Notes: a model not told the origin generated them from the letters alone. Counted from the first letter of the stretch, positions 33,924 through 42,298 are shown. The stretch: 64,000 nucleotides of DNA from CAUSKK01 sp963533935 (GCA_963533935.1 CAUSQL010000005.1:1-64000), one strand, 5' to 3'. Numbers and translations: made by a program.

Positions 33924-33965
33924 GGCTTAAATACATACAACCGAAGCGCCCCTATGTTTGTAATT
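33885..33965. repeat. Palindromic repeat pair overlapping the arfA 3' end
   Basis: Units 33885-33922 and 33926-33965 are inverted about TTAGGGCTTAA. The first supplies the last 12 codons and stop of arfA. Bases 33966-34180 downstream contain one hairpin (33990-34008) but no gene. Confidence 0.85.
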
Positions 33966-33989
33966 AATGAATTAAAGGTGCTGGCGTAG

Positions 33990-34008
33990 GTCGGGCACCA
34001 TGCCCGAC
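33990..34008. repeat. GTCGGGCA hairpin
   Basis: GTCGGGCA and TGCCCGAC form an 8-bp stem with a 3-base loop. Similar GTAGGTCGGGCA...TGCCCGAC elements occur widely in bacterial intergenic DNA. Function unknown. Confidence 0.5.
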
Positions 34009-34180
34009 GTCGGAATAATCAATCGGCATTTGCCAGCCATGAATGGCCCAATCTACCCGCCGATTACCGTCCTATGGCGCTAATTAATGCAATTCCGCAG
34101 AGGCAACGAGCTCTTTGTCTACGGCTTGGCGCTGCACGTTCCCACCCTAGCCATTGCCAACGTAATGACTTAATTAGGGA

Positions 34181-34394
34181 CAAATACATACAATATAAGA
34201 TACTGTAATGTTTCACCCAGCAAACAACTGGGTATCCACAATATAAGCGCCCGTCCGTCGGTAAAAGGCCATTTAGGGCTTATTTACAAACAACCGGGCG
34301 CTTCTGCTGTACGTATTTAAACCCTTAAATACATACAGAGAAAGCGCGTAGCGCCTGAGCGTTAGCGAAGAACCGCCCGTCCGTTTGTATAAAC
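34181..34394. repeat. Palindromic repeat cluster upstream of livH, one unit interrupted
   Basis: At least four units. The first (34181-34263) is split. ACAATATAAG occurs at 34190-34199 and again at 34238-34247, flanking 38 bases that contain the hairpin ACCCAG/CTGGGT. Next come a GGGCGCTT unit (34281-34319) and an inverted expanded unit with the insert CGTAGCGCCTGAGCGTTAGC before CCGTCCGTTTGTATAAA (34325-34394). Confidence 0.8.
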
Positions 34395-34400
34395 CAGCCT

Positions 34401-34430
34401 TTGGGCGCCACGGCCGGCCTCTGTTATATT
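34401..34430 (+). promoter_or_regulatory. Promoter of livHMGF
   Basis: An extended -10 box TGTTATATT (TATATT at 34425-34430) with TTGGGC 18 bases upstream, 34 bases before the livH start. Confidence 0.5.
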
Positions 34431-34464
34431 GCCAATTCCGTTTGTTTTCTTAATTTTCAGGACT

Positions 34465-35364
34465 ATGCAGGATTTACCGCAACAATTAATCAACGGCCTG
34501 ACCCTGGGCAGCATCTTCGCCCTGGTCGCCATCGGCTATTCCATGGTCTATGGCATCATCGGCCTCATCAACTTCGCCCACGGGGAAATCTATATGCTCG
34601 GCGCCTACAGCGGCATCGTGGCCCTGGTTTCCCTCCAGGCGCTGGGCGTCAGCGCGCTGGCGCTGCTGCTGCCGCTGGCCCTCCTTCTCACCGTGGCCAT
34701 CAACAGCTTTTCCGGCCTCGCGGTGGAGAAGCTGGCCTACAAGCCGCTGCGCCACCGGCCGCGGCTGGTGCCACTGATTTCCGCCATCGGCATGTCGATT
34801 TTCCTCCAGAACTACGTGGCCCTGGGCCAGGGCAATAAGAACATCGCCCTGGCGCCCCTGTTCAGCCAGGTGTGGGAATTCGGCAGCTTCCGCGTGTCCG
34901 CCCTGCAGCTGGTGATTTTCGCCACCACCATTCTCGCCATGGCGCTGCTGAATTACTTCATCTACCGCACGAAAACCGGCAAGGCCTGCCGCGCCTGCGC
35001 CGAAGACCTGAACATGGCCCAGCTGCTCGGCATCGACGGCAATAAAATCATCGCCCTGACCTTCACCATTGGCGCGGCCCTGGCCGCTGTGGCCGGCTTC
35101 CTCGTCGCCCTCTACTACGGCAGCATTAACCCCTACATGGGCTTCGCCGCCGGCATGGAGGCCTTCACCGCGGCGGTGCTCGGCGGCATCGGTTCCATCA
35201 CCGGCGCCCTGCTGGGCGGTCTGCTGCTGGGCCTGTGCAAGACCTTCGCCGAAGCCTATATTTCCGGCGATTACAAGGACATCATCACCTACGCCCTGCT
35301 AATCCTCATTCTGCTGCTGCGCCCCAACGGCATACTCGGCAAGGCCACCGTGGAGAAGGTATGA
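34465..35364 (+). CDS. livH: Branched-chain amino acid ABC transporter permease LivH
   Basis: Inner-membrane permease of the HAAT (branched-chain amino acid) ABC family. The 299-residue protein starts MQDLPQQLINGLTLGSIFALVAIG, the classic LivH N-terminus, followed by YGIIGLINFAHGEIYM and about eight hydrophobic helices. The EAA-like loop with GKACRACAED is present. ATG 34465 is preferred over the frame start at 34429. Its stop overlaps livM as ATGA. No substrate-binding protein gene is in the cluster. Confidence 0.93.
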   Translation: MQDLPQQLINGLTLGSIFALVAIGYSMVYGIIGLINFAHGEIYMLGAYSGIVALVSLQALGVSALALLLPLALLLTVAINSFSGLAVEKLAYKPLRHRPRLVPLISAIGMSIFLQNYVALGQGNKNIALAPLFSQVWEFGSFRVSALQLVIFATTILAMALLNYFIYRTKTGKACRACAEDLNMAQLLGIDGNKIIALTFTIGAALAAVAGFLVALYYGSINPYMGFAAGMEAFTAAVLGGIGSITGALLGGLLLGLCKTFAEAYISGDYKDIITYALLILILLLRPNGILGKATVEKV

Positions 35365-36590
35365 ACAAGCAACATTTAACGAAGGCGCTGCAAATGGCAG
35401 CGCTGATTTTCCTCATCGCCATTCCCGTGGTCGCCCTGCACCTGCAGCAGGGGCCCCAGGGTTTAAGCGTGGCACTGCGCCTCGGGCCCGCCGTCCAGCT
35501 GGCGCTGCTGGCCTTCGTCCTCCAGCTGCTAATCCCGGCTTTAACGCAACTGAAGAAACGCTTCCCGCCGCTGGCGCCGGAGCACCGCCGGGCGCTGCTG
35601 CAGCGGAGCCACTGGCTGCTGGTGCTGCTGATTCTCTTCGCCCTCGCCCTGCCCTTTATCTACGGTAAGAACCGCCAGGTGATGGACATTGCGGCGCTGG
35701 CGCTGATTTACGTGCTGCTGGCCCTCAGTTTGAACATTGTGGTGGGCTTCGCCGGCCTGCTGAACCTCGGCCACGTGGCCTTCTACGCCATCGGCGCCTA
35801 CTGCTACGCCATCATGAACCGCCACGGCTTCAGCTTCTGGCTGGCCCTGCCGCTGGGGGGACTAATTGCGGGCGCAGCCGGTCTAGCGCTGGCCTTCCCG
35901 ATTCTGCGGCTGCGCGGCGACTATCTGGCCATCGTAACCCTGGCCTTCGGTGAAATCGTCCGCCTGCTGGCCATTAACCTGAACGGCTTCACCGGCGGCG
36001 CCACCGGCATCAGCGGCATTGCGCCGGCCAGCTTCTTCGGCCTGCCCTTCGCGAAGAATCCGCCGGCGGGCAGCACCGCCTTTCACCAGTGGGCGCACAT
36101 TCCCTTCAGCAGTAACCACAAGCTGATTTTCAACTACTGCCTGATTCTCACCCTCTGCCTGCTGACCCTGTGGATTATTAACCGGCTGCGGCGCATGCCC
36201 ATCGGCCGGGCCTGGGAGGCGCTGCGGGAAGATGAAATCGCCTGCCGTTCCCTGGGCATTAATCCGGCGGTGGTGAAGGTGAGCGCCTTCGGCCTCGGCG
36301 CCTTCTTCGCCGGCCTGGCCGGGGTGTTCTTCGCTGCCCGCCAGGGGGCCATTACCCCGGAGAATTTCACCTTTCTGGAGAGCGCCATGATTCTGGCCAT
36401 CGTGGTGCTGGGCGGCTCGCAGCTGGGCATAATCCTCGCCGCGCTGGCGCTGACGGTGCTGCCGGAATACGCCCGCAGCTTCGCCGACTACCGCATGCTG
36501 ATTTTCGGCGTGGTCATGGTGCTGATGATGATTTGGCGGCCCCAGGGCCTAATTCCGGGTCTAAGGCCGAAATTGGAGTTGAAACCATGA
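35361..36590 (+). CDS. livM: Branched-chain amino acid ABC transporter permease LivM
   Basis: Second membrane permease of the transporter, 409 residues with about ten hydrophobic segments. Diagnostic stretches are ALSLNIVVGFAGLLNLGHVAFYAIGAY, LRLRGDYLAIVTLAFGEI and GRAWEALREDEIACRSLGIN, the last being the coupling loop that meets the ATPases. ATG 35361, preceded by GGAGAAGG, overlaps the livH stop. A single palindromic-repeat unit fills most of the 51-base gap to livG. Confidence 0.94.
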   Translation: MNKQHLTKALQMAALIFLIAIPVVALHLQQGPQGLSVALRLGPAVQLALLAFVLQLLIPALTQLKKRFPPLAPEHRRALLQRSHWLLVLLILFALALPFIYGKNRQVMDIAALALIYVLLALSLNIVVGFAGLLNLGHVAFYAIGAYCYAIMNRHGFSFWLALPLGGLIAGAAGLALAFPILRLRGDYLAIVTLAFGEIVRLLAINLNGFTGGATGISGIAPASFFGLPFAKNPPAGSTAFHQWAHIPFSSNHKLIFNYCLILTLCLLTLWIINRLRRMPIGRAWEALREDEIACRSLGINPAVVKVSAFGLGAFFAGLAGVFFAARQGAITPENFTFLESAMILAIVVLGGSQLGIILAALALTVLPEYARSFADYRMLIFGVVMVLMMIWRPQGLIPGLRPKLELKP

Positions 36591-36630
36591 TTAATACATA
36601 CAAGGGGGCGCTTCCCCTGTCCGTAAATAA
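36591..36630. repeat. Single palindromic-repeat unit inside the liv operon
   Basis: One unit (ACATACAAGGGGGCGCTTCC and CCTGTCCGTAAAT) starts at the livM stop and ends just before the livG ribosome-binding site (GGGAGG, 36631-36636). Its centre can fold as AGGGG/CCCCT. It is of the same subtype as the copy in yggT. Confidence 0.8.
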
Positions 36631-36641
36631 GGGAGGATTTA

Positions 36642-37409
36642 ATGGCTAATTCCATGCTCATCATCGACGGCCTGGAAATGCGCTTCGGCGGCCTGCTGGC
36701 CGTGGACAAGGTGCAGTTTTCCCTGGCCTCGGGGCAAATCGGCGCCATCATCGGCCCCAACGGCGCCGGCAAAACCACGGTGTTCAACTGCATCAGCGGC
36801 TTCTACCGGCCGAGCGCCGGGAAAATCCTCTTCGCCGGCGAGGACATCACCGGCCTGTCGTCCCAGGCCATCGGCCGCCGCGGCCTGACCCGCACCTTCC
36901 AGAACATTCGCCTGTTCAAGGAGATGACCACCATCGAAAACCTGCTGGTGGGCGCCCACTGCCATTTGAACCGCTCCTACTGGGCCGGCATCTGGAAGAC
37001 CCGCGCCTTCCGCAGCAGCGAGAACCTGGCCCTGGCCCAGGGCTGGCGCTGGCTGGAATTCTTTAATCTCCAGGACTGTGCCAATAAGGAGGCGGGGGCC
37101 CTGGCCTACGGCCAGCAGCGCTATCTGGAAATCGCCCGGGCCATGATGACCCGGCCCAAGCTGCTGATTCTCGACGAACCGGCCGCCGGCCTTAATCCCC
37201 AGGAAACCCGCCAGCTGGGCCAGCTGATTCAGCGGCTGCGCAGCGAGCACGGCCTGACGGTGCTGCTCATCGAGCACGACATGAATCTGGTCATGGCCAT
37301 TTCCGAGAAGATTCTGGTCATGGAATATGGCCGGCCCATCGCCACCGGTACGCCGGCGGAAATTCGCAGTAATCCGGCGGTGGTGCGCGCCTATCTGGGG
37401 GAGGAATAA
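36642..37409 (+). CDS. livG: Branched-chain amino acid ABC transporter ATPase LivG
   Basis: ATP-binding subunit, 255 residues. Walker A is GPNGAGKT, the signature is LAYGQQRYLEIARAM (the LivG variant of LSGGQ), and Walker B is LLILDEPAAGLNPQE. The RTFQNIRLF Q-loop region is typical. The start has a strong GGGAGG site. The stop overlaps the livF ATG as TAATG. Confidence 0.96.
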   Translation: MANSMLIIDGLEMRFGGLLAVDKVQFSLASGQIGAIIGPNGAGKTTVFNCISGFYRPSAGKILFAGEDITGLSSQAIGRRGLTRTFQNIRLFKEMTTIENLLVGAHCHLNRSYWAGIWKTRAFRSSENLALAQGWRWLEFFNLQDCANKEAGALAYGQQRYLEIARAMMTRPKLLILDEPAAGLNPQETRQLGQLIQRLRSEHGLTVLLIEHDMNLVMAISEKILVMEYGRPIATGTPAEIRSNPAVVRAYLGEE

Positions 37410-38110
37410 TGTTAGAAATCAAGGAACTACACGCCCACTACGGGCAAATCGAAGCGCTGAAGGGCATTAGCCTGACCGTGGAAAAGGGCGAAATCGTCTG
37501 CCTCATCGGCGCCAATGGCGCCGGCAAGTCCACGCTGCTGAACGCCATCTGCGGCAATCCGTCGCCCTCCGCCGGTTCCGTCCTTTACCAGGGGCGGGAA
37601 TTGCGCGGCCTGCCCACCCACCGCATCAGCCGCGCCGGCATTGCCCTGGTGCCCGAGGGCCGGCGCATCTTTGCCAATCTGACCGTGGAGGAAAACCTGC
37701 AGCTGGGCGGCTTCTTCCACAGCGACGAGGACAATTACCGCGGCCTGCAACGGGCCTACGAGCTCTTTCCCCGGCTGCGGGAGCGGCAGCTGCAGCGGGC
37801 CGGCACCCTGTCCGGCGGCGAACAGCAGATGCTGGCCATTGGCCGTGGCCTGATGATGCGGCCGCAGCTGCTGCTGCTGGACGAACCGTCCCTGGGTCTG
37901 GCGCCGCTGGTCATCGGGCAAATCTTTGAAATCATCAAAGCCATTCGCGACGAGGGCATGACGATTCTGCTGGTGGAGCAGAACGCCAATAAGGCGCTGC
38001 AAATCGCCGACCGCGGCTACGTGCTGGAGCTGGGCCGCATCAGCCAGGAGGACCGGGCGGAAAATCTGCTGAACAGCAGCCACGTGCGCGAAGCCTATTT
38101 GGGACTGTAG
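37409..38110 (+). CDS. livF: Branched-chain amino acid ABC transporter ATPase LivF
   Basis: Second ATP-binding subunit, 233 residues. Walker A is GANGAGKS. The LVPEGRRIFANLTVEENL stretch is characteristic of LivF. The signature SGGEQQMLAIGRGLM and Walker B LLLLDEPSLGLAP follow. It is the last gene of the liv operon and is followed by a near-perfect palindromic hairpin shared with convergent nhaA. Confidence 0.96.
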   Translation: MLEIKELHAHYGQIEALKGISLTVEKGEIVCLIGANGAGKSTLLNAICGNPSPSAGSVLYQGRELRGLPTHRISRAGIALVPEGRRIFANLTVEENLQLGGFFHSDEDNYRGLQRAYELFPRLRERQLQRAGTLSGGEQQMLAIGRGLMMRPQLLLLDEPSLGLAPLVIGQIFEIIKAIRDEGMTILLVEQNANKALQIADRGYVLELGRISQEDRAENLLNSSHVREAYLGL

Positions 38111-38135
38111 GGGCGCCGGGTTTTCTCCAGCCACT

Positions 38136-38216
38136 TAATTACCTACAGGGGAAGCGCCCCGTTGTCTGTATAACTGCTTATACAAACAACGGGGCGCTTC
38201 CCCTGTAGGTATTTAG
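38136..38216. repeat. Near-perfect palindromic hairpin between livF and nhaA
   Basis: Two units with arms beginning ACCTACAGGGGAAGCGCCCC pair over more than 30 bases with one mismatch around a CTGC loop. The orientation is the reverse of most pairs, with CTGTAGGT ends outward. It overlaps the last base pairs of nhaA and would act on both convergent transcripts. Confidence 0.9.
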
Positions 38217-39577
38217 ACTCGAGAAAAGCGTTCCTGTAGCTTGAAGTAGATGAAGGCCACCGTCCCCGCCAGCAGCGACGCCAGCAATATGGCCATTTTC
38301 GCCTGGTTCAGCAGCGTCTCCCGGCCCGCAAAGGCCAGTTCCGCCACGAAAATGGCCATGGTGAAGCCGATGGCCGCCAGCAGTGCCACGCCGATGAGGT
38401 GCCGTAGGCTTACCCCCGGCGGCAGCCGCGCCCAGCCCCGGCGCAGGCACAGCAGCACCGCGCCGAGCACGCCGCAGAATTTGCCCAGCAGCAGCCCCAC
38501 CAGCACGCCCCAGAACACCGGCGCCCCGCCCAGGCCCTTCAGGCTGTCCTGGCCCAGCGGCAGTCCCGCATTAAAAAAAACAAACAGGGGCAGCACAAAG
38601 AAATAGACCGGCCGATGGAACTTATGGCTCAGCTTCATAAGCGGCGGCTGGCTGCGGTCAATGCCCTGGCGCAGCTGGTGCAGCAGCTCGTTTAGCTGTT
38701 CGTCGGCGAGAAAATTATCCTGGTGGCGCCGCTGCAGGTCGAAGCGGTTCAGCAGTTTGCGCGCCTCTTGGCTGAATTCCTCCGGCCGGTACAGGGATTT
38801 CAACGGCATGGCCAGGGCGCAGAGCACGCCGGCCACCGTGCCGTGAATGCCGGAATTCTGCACGCAGAGCCAGAGCATTAAACCTAAGGTGCCGTAAATC
38901 CAGTTGGCGCGCAGGCCGCCCCGGTTGGCCAGCAGCAGCAGGCCGAACACCAGCGCCGCCAGGGCCAGCGGCAGCCATTGCAGGGTGCCGCCGTAGAACA
39001 GGGCGATGACCAGCACGGCGCCCAGGTCGTCCACGATGGCCAGAGCCAGCAGCAAACTGACCAGGCCGGCGGGCACCGCGTCGCCGAGCAGCAGCAGTAC
39101 GCCGAGGGCAAAGGCAATGTCCGTGGCCATGGGTATGCCCCAGCCGGGGGCGCCGGCGCCGGTAAGGTTAAACAGGCTGTAGCAGAGCGCCGGCATGACC
39201 ATGCCGCCCAGGGCCGCCGCCAGCGGCAGCAGCGCCTTATCCCAGCTGTTCAGATGGCCCACCAGCAGTTCCCGCTTAATCTCCAGGCCGACGAGGAAGA
39301 AAAAGAAGGTCATGAGCCCGTCGTTAATCCAGTGGTGCAGGCCCATGGAGAGGCGCCAATCGCCCAGGGCCACGGTGAAAGTTAGATGCTGTAAATGGCG
39401 GTAGAACTCGCCCAGCGGCCCGTTGGCGACGATGAGGGCGACCAGCGTCAGGGTGATTAATAGAATGCCGCTGCTGGTGCTGCCGTCGAGAAAGCGTTCC
39501 ACCGGGCTGAGCAGGCGACCGAAAATGCGTTCCCAGGAATTACTTTCCGGGGGCTGTAAACGATTGAATAAGGCCAT
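38213..39577 (-). CDS. nhaA: Na+/H+ antiporter NhaA
   Basis: Inner-membrane antiporter exchanging sodium for protons. The 454-residue protein has the GIPMATDIAFALGVLLLLG helix and the ion-binding pair D183-D184 in ALAIVDDLGAVLVIA. It is about 65 residues longer than E. coli NhaA, with a 35-residue N-terminal extension and extra length in a hydrophilic loop around residues 255-310. The start has a perfect AAGGAGG site. Confidence 0.94.
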   Translation of the reverse strand: MALFNRLQPPESNSWERIFGRLLSPVERFLDGSTSSGILLITLTLVALIVANGPLGEFYRHLQHLTFTVALGDWRLSMGLHHWINDGLMTFFFFLVGLEIKRELLVGHLNSWDKALLPLAAALGGMVMPALCYSLFNLTGAGAPGWGIPMATDIAFALGVLLLLGDAVPAGLVSLLLALAIVDDLGAVLVIALFYGGTLQWLPLALAALVFGLLLLANRGGLRANWIYGTLGLMLWLCVQNSGIHGTVAGVLCALAMPLKSLYRPEEFSQEARKLLNRFDLQRRHQDNFLADEQLNELLHQLRQGIDRSQPPLMKLSHKFHRPVYFFVLPLFVFFNAGLPLGQDSLKGLGGAPVFWGVLVGLLLGKFCGVLGAVLLCLRRGWARLPPGVSLRHLIGVALLAAIGFTMAIFVAELAFAGRETLLNQAKMAILLASLLAGTVAFIYFKLQERFSRV

Positions 39578-39682
39578 AGGCTCCTCCTTGCTTTGTTCAT
39601 GATAGGGGGGCGCCGGGGCTAGTCCATGAGCTTTTCTTAAGGGAACGCCGGCCAGGCGTTAGCGACCGGCGCAGTTAAACCT

Positions 39683-39764
39683 TTAATAAACAAACATAGA
39701 AGCGCTTCCCCTGTATGTTTAAAACCGCCCTTAAACATATGGGGAAGCGCTTAGCGTGTGCGAC
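39683..39764. repeat. Palindromic repeat pair upstream of nhaA
   Basis: Units with AGAAGCGCTTCCCCTGTATG and the inverse ATATGGGGAAGCGCTTAGCG, separated by AAAACCGCCC. The second ends in the variant TAGCGTGTGCGACC. It lies between the small lipoprotein gene and nhaA, both minus strand. Confidence 0.75.
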
Positions 39765-39802
39765 CTTGGGGCAAACGCCTGGCCGTCGTTAAATTAAGCG
39801 GG

Positions 39803-40255
39803 TCAGCTGGTGCCGGCGCTGATGTGCATGTCGAAGGTGCCCCCCTCCGTGGTGCGGCAGCTGCCCTTGCCATGCTGGGTGTCGTTGCCCATGGAGTAGG
39901 TGCAGCTGATGTAGGAGCCGCGGCCGTTGCTGCCGTTGGCCGAACCGCGCTGGCCGTCGCTGCTATCCCGGGACACTTCGCCGGAATAGTTGTCCGTGCC
40001 AATGCGGGCGCTGAAGATGCCGTAGCCGCCCTGGGCGTTGATGGTGGCGGTGCCACTGCCCTGCTTCTGGGCCGGCTGGTTGGTGGGGTAAAGGCGGGCG
40101 GAAAAGCTGCTCATGGTGATGGAATTCAGCGTGTTAATGCCGGCGATGGCGGTGCCGCCGTTGGGCAGGCGCACCACATTGGCCCGGTTGGCCGGCACGA
40201 TGTAGCAGCCGTTTAGCAGTAGGGTGAGTAGGCTCAGGTAGAAAGCTCTTTTCAT
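39803..40255 (-). CDS. Small Gly/Ser-rich lipoprotein, unknown function
   Basis: A 150-residue protein starting MKRAFYLSLLTLLLNGC, a lipoprotein signal with C17 as the lipidated residue. The mature part is rich in Gly, Ser, Thr and Asn and probably beta-structured. It has a Cys pair (ISCTYS, GSCRTT) that could form a disulfide. AGAGGAAA precedes ATG 40255; the longer frame start is rejected. It follows the OmpA-like lipoprotein gene, with a terminator between. I do not recognise the family. Confidence 0.75.
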   Translation of the reverse strand: MKRAFYLSLLTLLLNGCYIVPANRANVVRLPNGGTAIAGINTLNSITMSSFSARLYPTNQPAQKQGSGTATINAQGGYGIFSARIGTDNYSGEVSRDSSDGQRGSANGSNGRGSYISCTYSMGNDTQHGKGSCRTTEGGTFDMHISAGTS

Positions 40256-40267
40256 GGGATTTCCTCT

Positions 40268-40297
40268 AATAAAAAGCACCGACCGGGGCCGATGCTT
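40268..40297 (-). terminator. Terminator after the OmpA-like lipoprotein gene
   Basis: On the minus strand AAGCATCGGCC pairs with GGTCGGTGCTT (11 bp including two G-T pairs) and is followed by TTTATT. Confidence 0.75.
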
Positions 40298-40321
40298 ATT
40301 TGTTTTCCAGAGATGTTTAGC

Positions 40322-40966
40322 TTAGTAAACCGGGGTGTAGGCCGCCTGCGGATTGTTCTGGTCAATGCCCTTAATGTAGATTTCCACGCGGCGGTCGGCG
40401 GCGTTCCGTTCAGCGGTGGCGCGGGTTTCACCCAGACCCTTGGTGAAGAAGCGATTCGACGGAATGCCCCGCGAGGCCAGGTATTGGGCCGTGCTCTGGG
40501 CGCGCCGTTCCGATAGGGCCTGGTTGTGGGGCGCGCTGCCGCTGCCGTCGGTGAAGCCGTAGATATGCACGATGGTTTGCGGGTACTGGCTCAGGGTTTG
40601 CGCGATGCTATCCAACGTGCCGTAGAAATTCGGCTTAATGTCGGCGCGGTCCACGTCAAAGAGGATTTCGCTCTGAATGTTCAGCTGAATGGTGGCGTCG
40701 TCAATGCGGTTCACCTGCACGCCGGCGTCCTGCACCTGCTGCTGCAATTGGGCCTGCTGGTTATTCATGTAATTGGCCAGGGCCGCACCGGCCAGGGCAC
40801 CAACGGCGGCGCCCACATAGCGGCCGTTGTCATCGTTAATCTGGTGGCCAAGGACACCGCCGGCAGCGGCGCCGCCCAGGGTGGCCAGGGTGGTGGTGGT
40901 ATTCGGGCTGGTTTGGCAGCCGTTCAACACCGTCGCAACAATTAGGGATAAAGCAATTTTTTTCAT
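40322..40966 (-). CDS. OmpA-family lipoprotein with glycine zipper (YiaD-like)
   Basis: Outer-membrane lipoprotein of 214 residues that probably binds peptidoglycan. The signal ends in VLNGC (lipidated Cys near residue 17). A glycine-zipper segment follows (LGGAAAGGVLGHQIND, then VGAAVGALAGAALANYM), and the OmpA C-terminal domain starts at about residue 95. It contains ILFDVDRADIKPN, GFTDGSGS and ALSERRAQSTAQYL, the last carrying the diaminopimelate-binding residues. ATG 40966 with AAGGAG upstream is preferred to the adjacent TTG. Confidence 0.9.
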   Translation of the reverse strand: MKKIALSLIVATVLNGCQTSPNTTTTLATLGGAAAGGVLGHQINDDNGRYVGAAVGALAGAALANYMNNQQAQLQQQVQDAGVQVNRIDDATIQLNIQSEILFDVDRADIKPNFYGTLDSIAQTLSQYPQTIVHIYGFTDGSGSAPHNQALSERRAQSTAQYLASRGIPSNRFFTKGLGETRATAERNAADRRVEIYIKGIDQNNPQAAYTPVY

Positions 40967-40983
40967 CAAAAACTCCTTGTGGT

Positions 40984-41004
40984 TAAAACCCCTCCCTTAG
41001 GGGT
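40984..41004 (-). terminator. Terminator after the cysteine desulfurase gene
   Basis: Minus-strand ACCCCT and AGGGGT form a 6-bp stem with a 5-base loop followed by TTTT. Confidence 0.6.
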
Positions 41005-41066
41005 ATGCCATTGGGAGGATTACCTCGCCAATCGAAAACGGCAGGAGCAAGCTCCGCCGCTGGTAA

Positions 41067-42170
41067 TTATATCTGCCGTAAAAAGTCCAGCAGCCGCCGC
41101 AGCTCTTCGTCGCTGGTCAGGTGGGACAAGCTGATGCGCAAACTGCTGCTGGCGCTGGCCAGATTCATGGCCCGCAGCACGTGGGAGCCATCGCCGCCAC
41201 TCTGGCAGGCGGAACCGGCCGACAGGGCAAGCTGCGCCCCGTCCGCCAAGGCCAGGGCCTCGGCTGCGCCTATTCTAAGGGCAATGTTTTCAATGTGGGG
41301 AATTTTGTGGCCGGCCACATTCAGGCCCAGCCCCGCCGGCAGCTGGGCTCGCAGCCGCCGGTTTAACTCTTCCACCCGCCTAAGGCGCTGGGGCATTTCC
41401 GCGGTGGCTAGCTGGACCGCCAGGGCGAAGGCGCGAATTAAGGGCACCGGCACCGTGCCCGACCGGCGGCCCCGCTCCTGGCCGCCGCCCTGCATTTGCG
41501 CCTGGAGGCGCATTTTCGGCAGCCGCCGCACGTAGAGGGCGCCAACGCCCACCGGCCCGTAAACCTTATGGCTGGAAAAACTGACCAGGTCGGCGCCCCA
41601 GGACTGCACGTCCACGGGCATTTTTCCCAGGGCCTGGGCCGCGTCCACGTGGAACTTCGCCCCGTGGCGCTGGGCCAGAGCAGCGATGGCCGGCAAATCC
41701 TGGAGCACGCCGGTTTCATTATTCACCGCCATGATACTGACTAAGGTGGTCGGCGCCGCCCGGAGCGTTTCTTCCAATAGCTTTAAATCCAGCCGCCCGT
41801 CCGTTTGTACCGGGAGAAATTCCACCGCCGCGCCGCCCTTGGCAAGGATAGCCGCCGGGTCGAGCACGGCCTTGTGCTCCGTTTGCAGGGTGATAAGCCG
41901 CGGCTGTTTGACGCCGTGATAGGTGAGGGCGCCCTTCAGCGCCAGATTGTTGGCCTCGGTGGCGCCGCTGGTGAAGACGATTTCCCGCGGGTCGCCGTTG
42001 ATGGCAGCGGCCAGCTGGCCGCGGGCTTCTTCCAAGTGGCGCCGCTGGGCCAGGGCCGGGCCGTAGGTGGCGCCGGCGTTGTGGAATTGGTCGAAATAGT
42101 CCGGGAGCGCCGCCCGCACCCGCGGGTCCAGGGGCGTGGTGGCGCTGTAGTCGAAGTAGCTGTAGTTCAT
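41067..42170 (-). CDS. Cysteine desulfurase (NifS/IscS-like)
   Basis: PLP enzyme that removes sulfur from cysteine for Fe-S clusters or tRNA thiolation. The 367-residue protein starts MNYSYFDYSATTPLDPRV. It has TSGATEANNLA, the PLP lysine in SFSSHKVYGPVGVGALYVR and the catalytic Cys in SAGSACQSGG, so it can form the persulfide. It is shorter than E. coli IscS and closer to NifS-type group I enzymes. No iscU, iscA or regulator lies beside it, so its sulfur acceptor is unknown. The ribosome-binding site is weak. Confidence 0.9.
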   Translation of the reverse strand: MNYSYFDYSATTPLDPRVRAALPDYFDQFHNAGATYGPALAQRRHLEEARGQLAAAINGDPREIVFTSGATEANNLALKGALTYHGVKQPRLITLQTEHKAVLDPAAILAKGGAAVEFLPVQTDGRLDLKLLEETLRAAPTTLVSIMAVNNETGVLQDLPAIAALAQRHGAKFHVDAAQALGKMPVDVQSWGADLVSFSSHKVYGPVGVGALYVRRLPKMRLQAQMQGGGQERGRRSGTVPVPLIRAFALAVQLATAEMPQRLRRVEELNRRLRAQLPAGLGLNVAGHKIPHIENIALRIGAAEALALADGAQLALSAGSACQSGGDGSHVLRAMNLASASSSLRISLSHLTSDEELRRLLDFLRQI

Positions 42171-42189
42171 GGGTTAAGCATAATGGATT

Positions 42190-42272
42190 AAATCCATACG
42201 GGCGGTTGTTCGCTAAGGCTAACGCGTCCGCTTGTCTTACAGACAAACGGGCGCTTTCCATGTATGTAAAAT
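42190..42272. repeat. Expanded palindromic repeat between the desulfurase and antitoxin-like genes
   Basis: ACGGGCGGTTGTTCGCTAAG followed by GCTAACGCGTCCGC and then ACAAACGGGCGCTTT and TGTATGTAAA. The GGGC-GCTT core is expanded by about 50 bases. Divergent junction. Confidence 0.7.
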
Positions 42273-42298
42273 TAATTGGAAACTACCCTAAATAAGCC

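Noticed and set aside
35235..35360. LivM starting 42 codons earlier inside livH
   Set aside because: The extra residues are an out-of-frame reading of livH. ATG 35361 has GGAGAAGG and the standard ATGA overlap.
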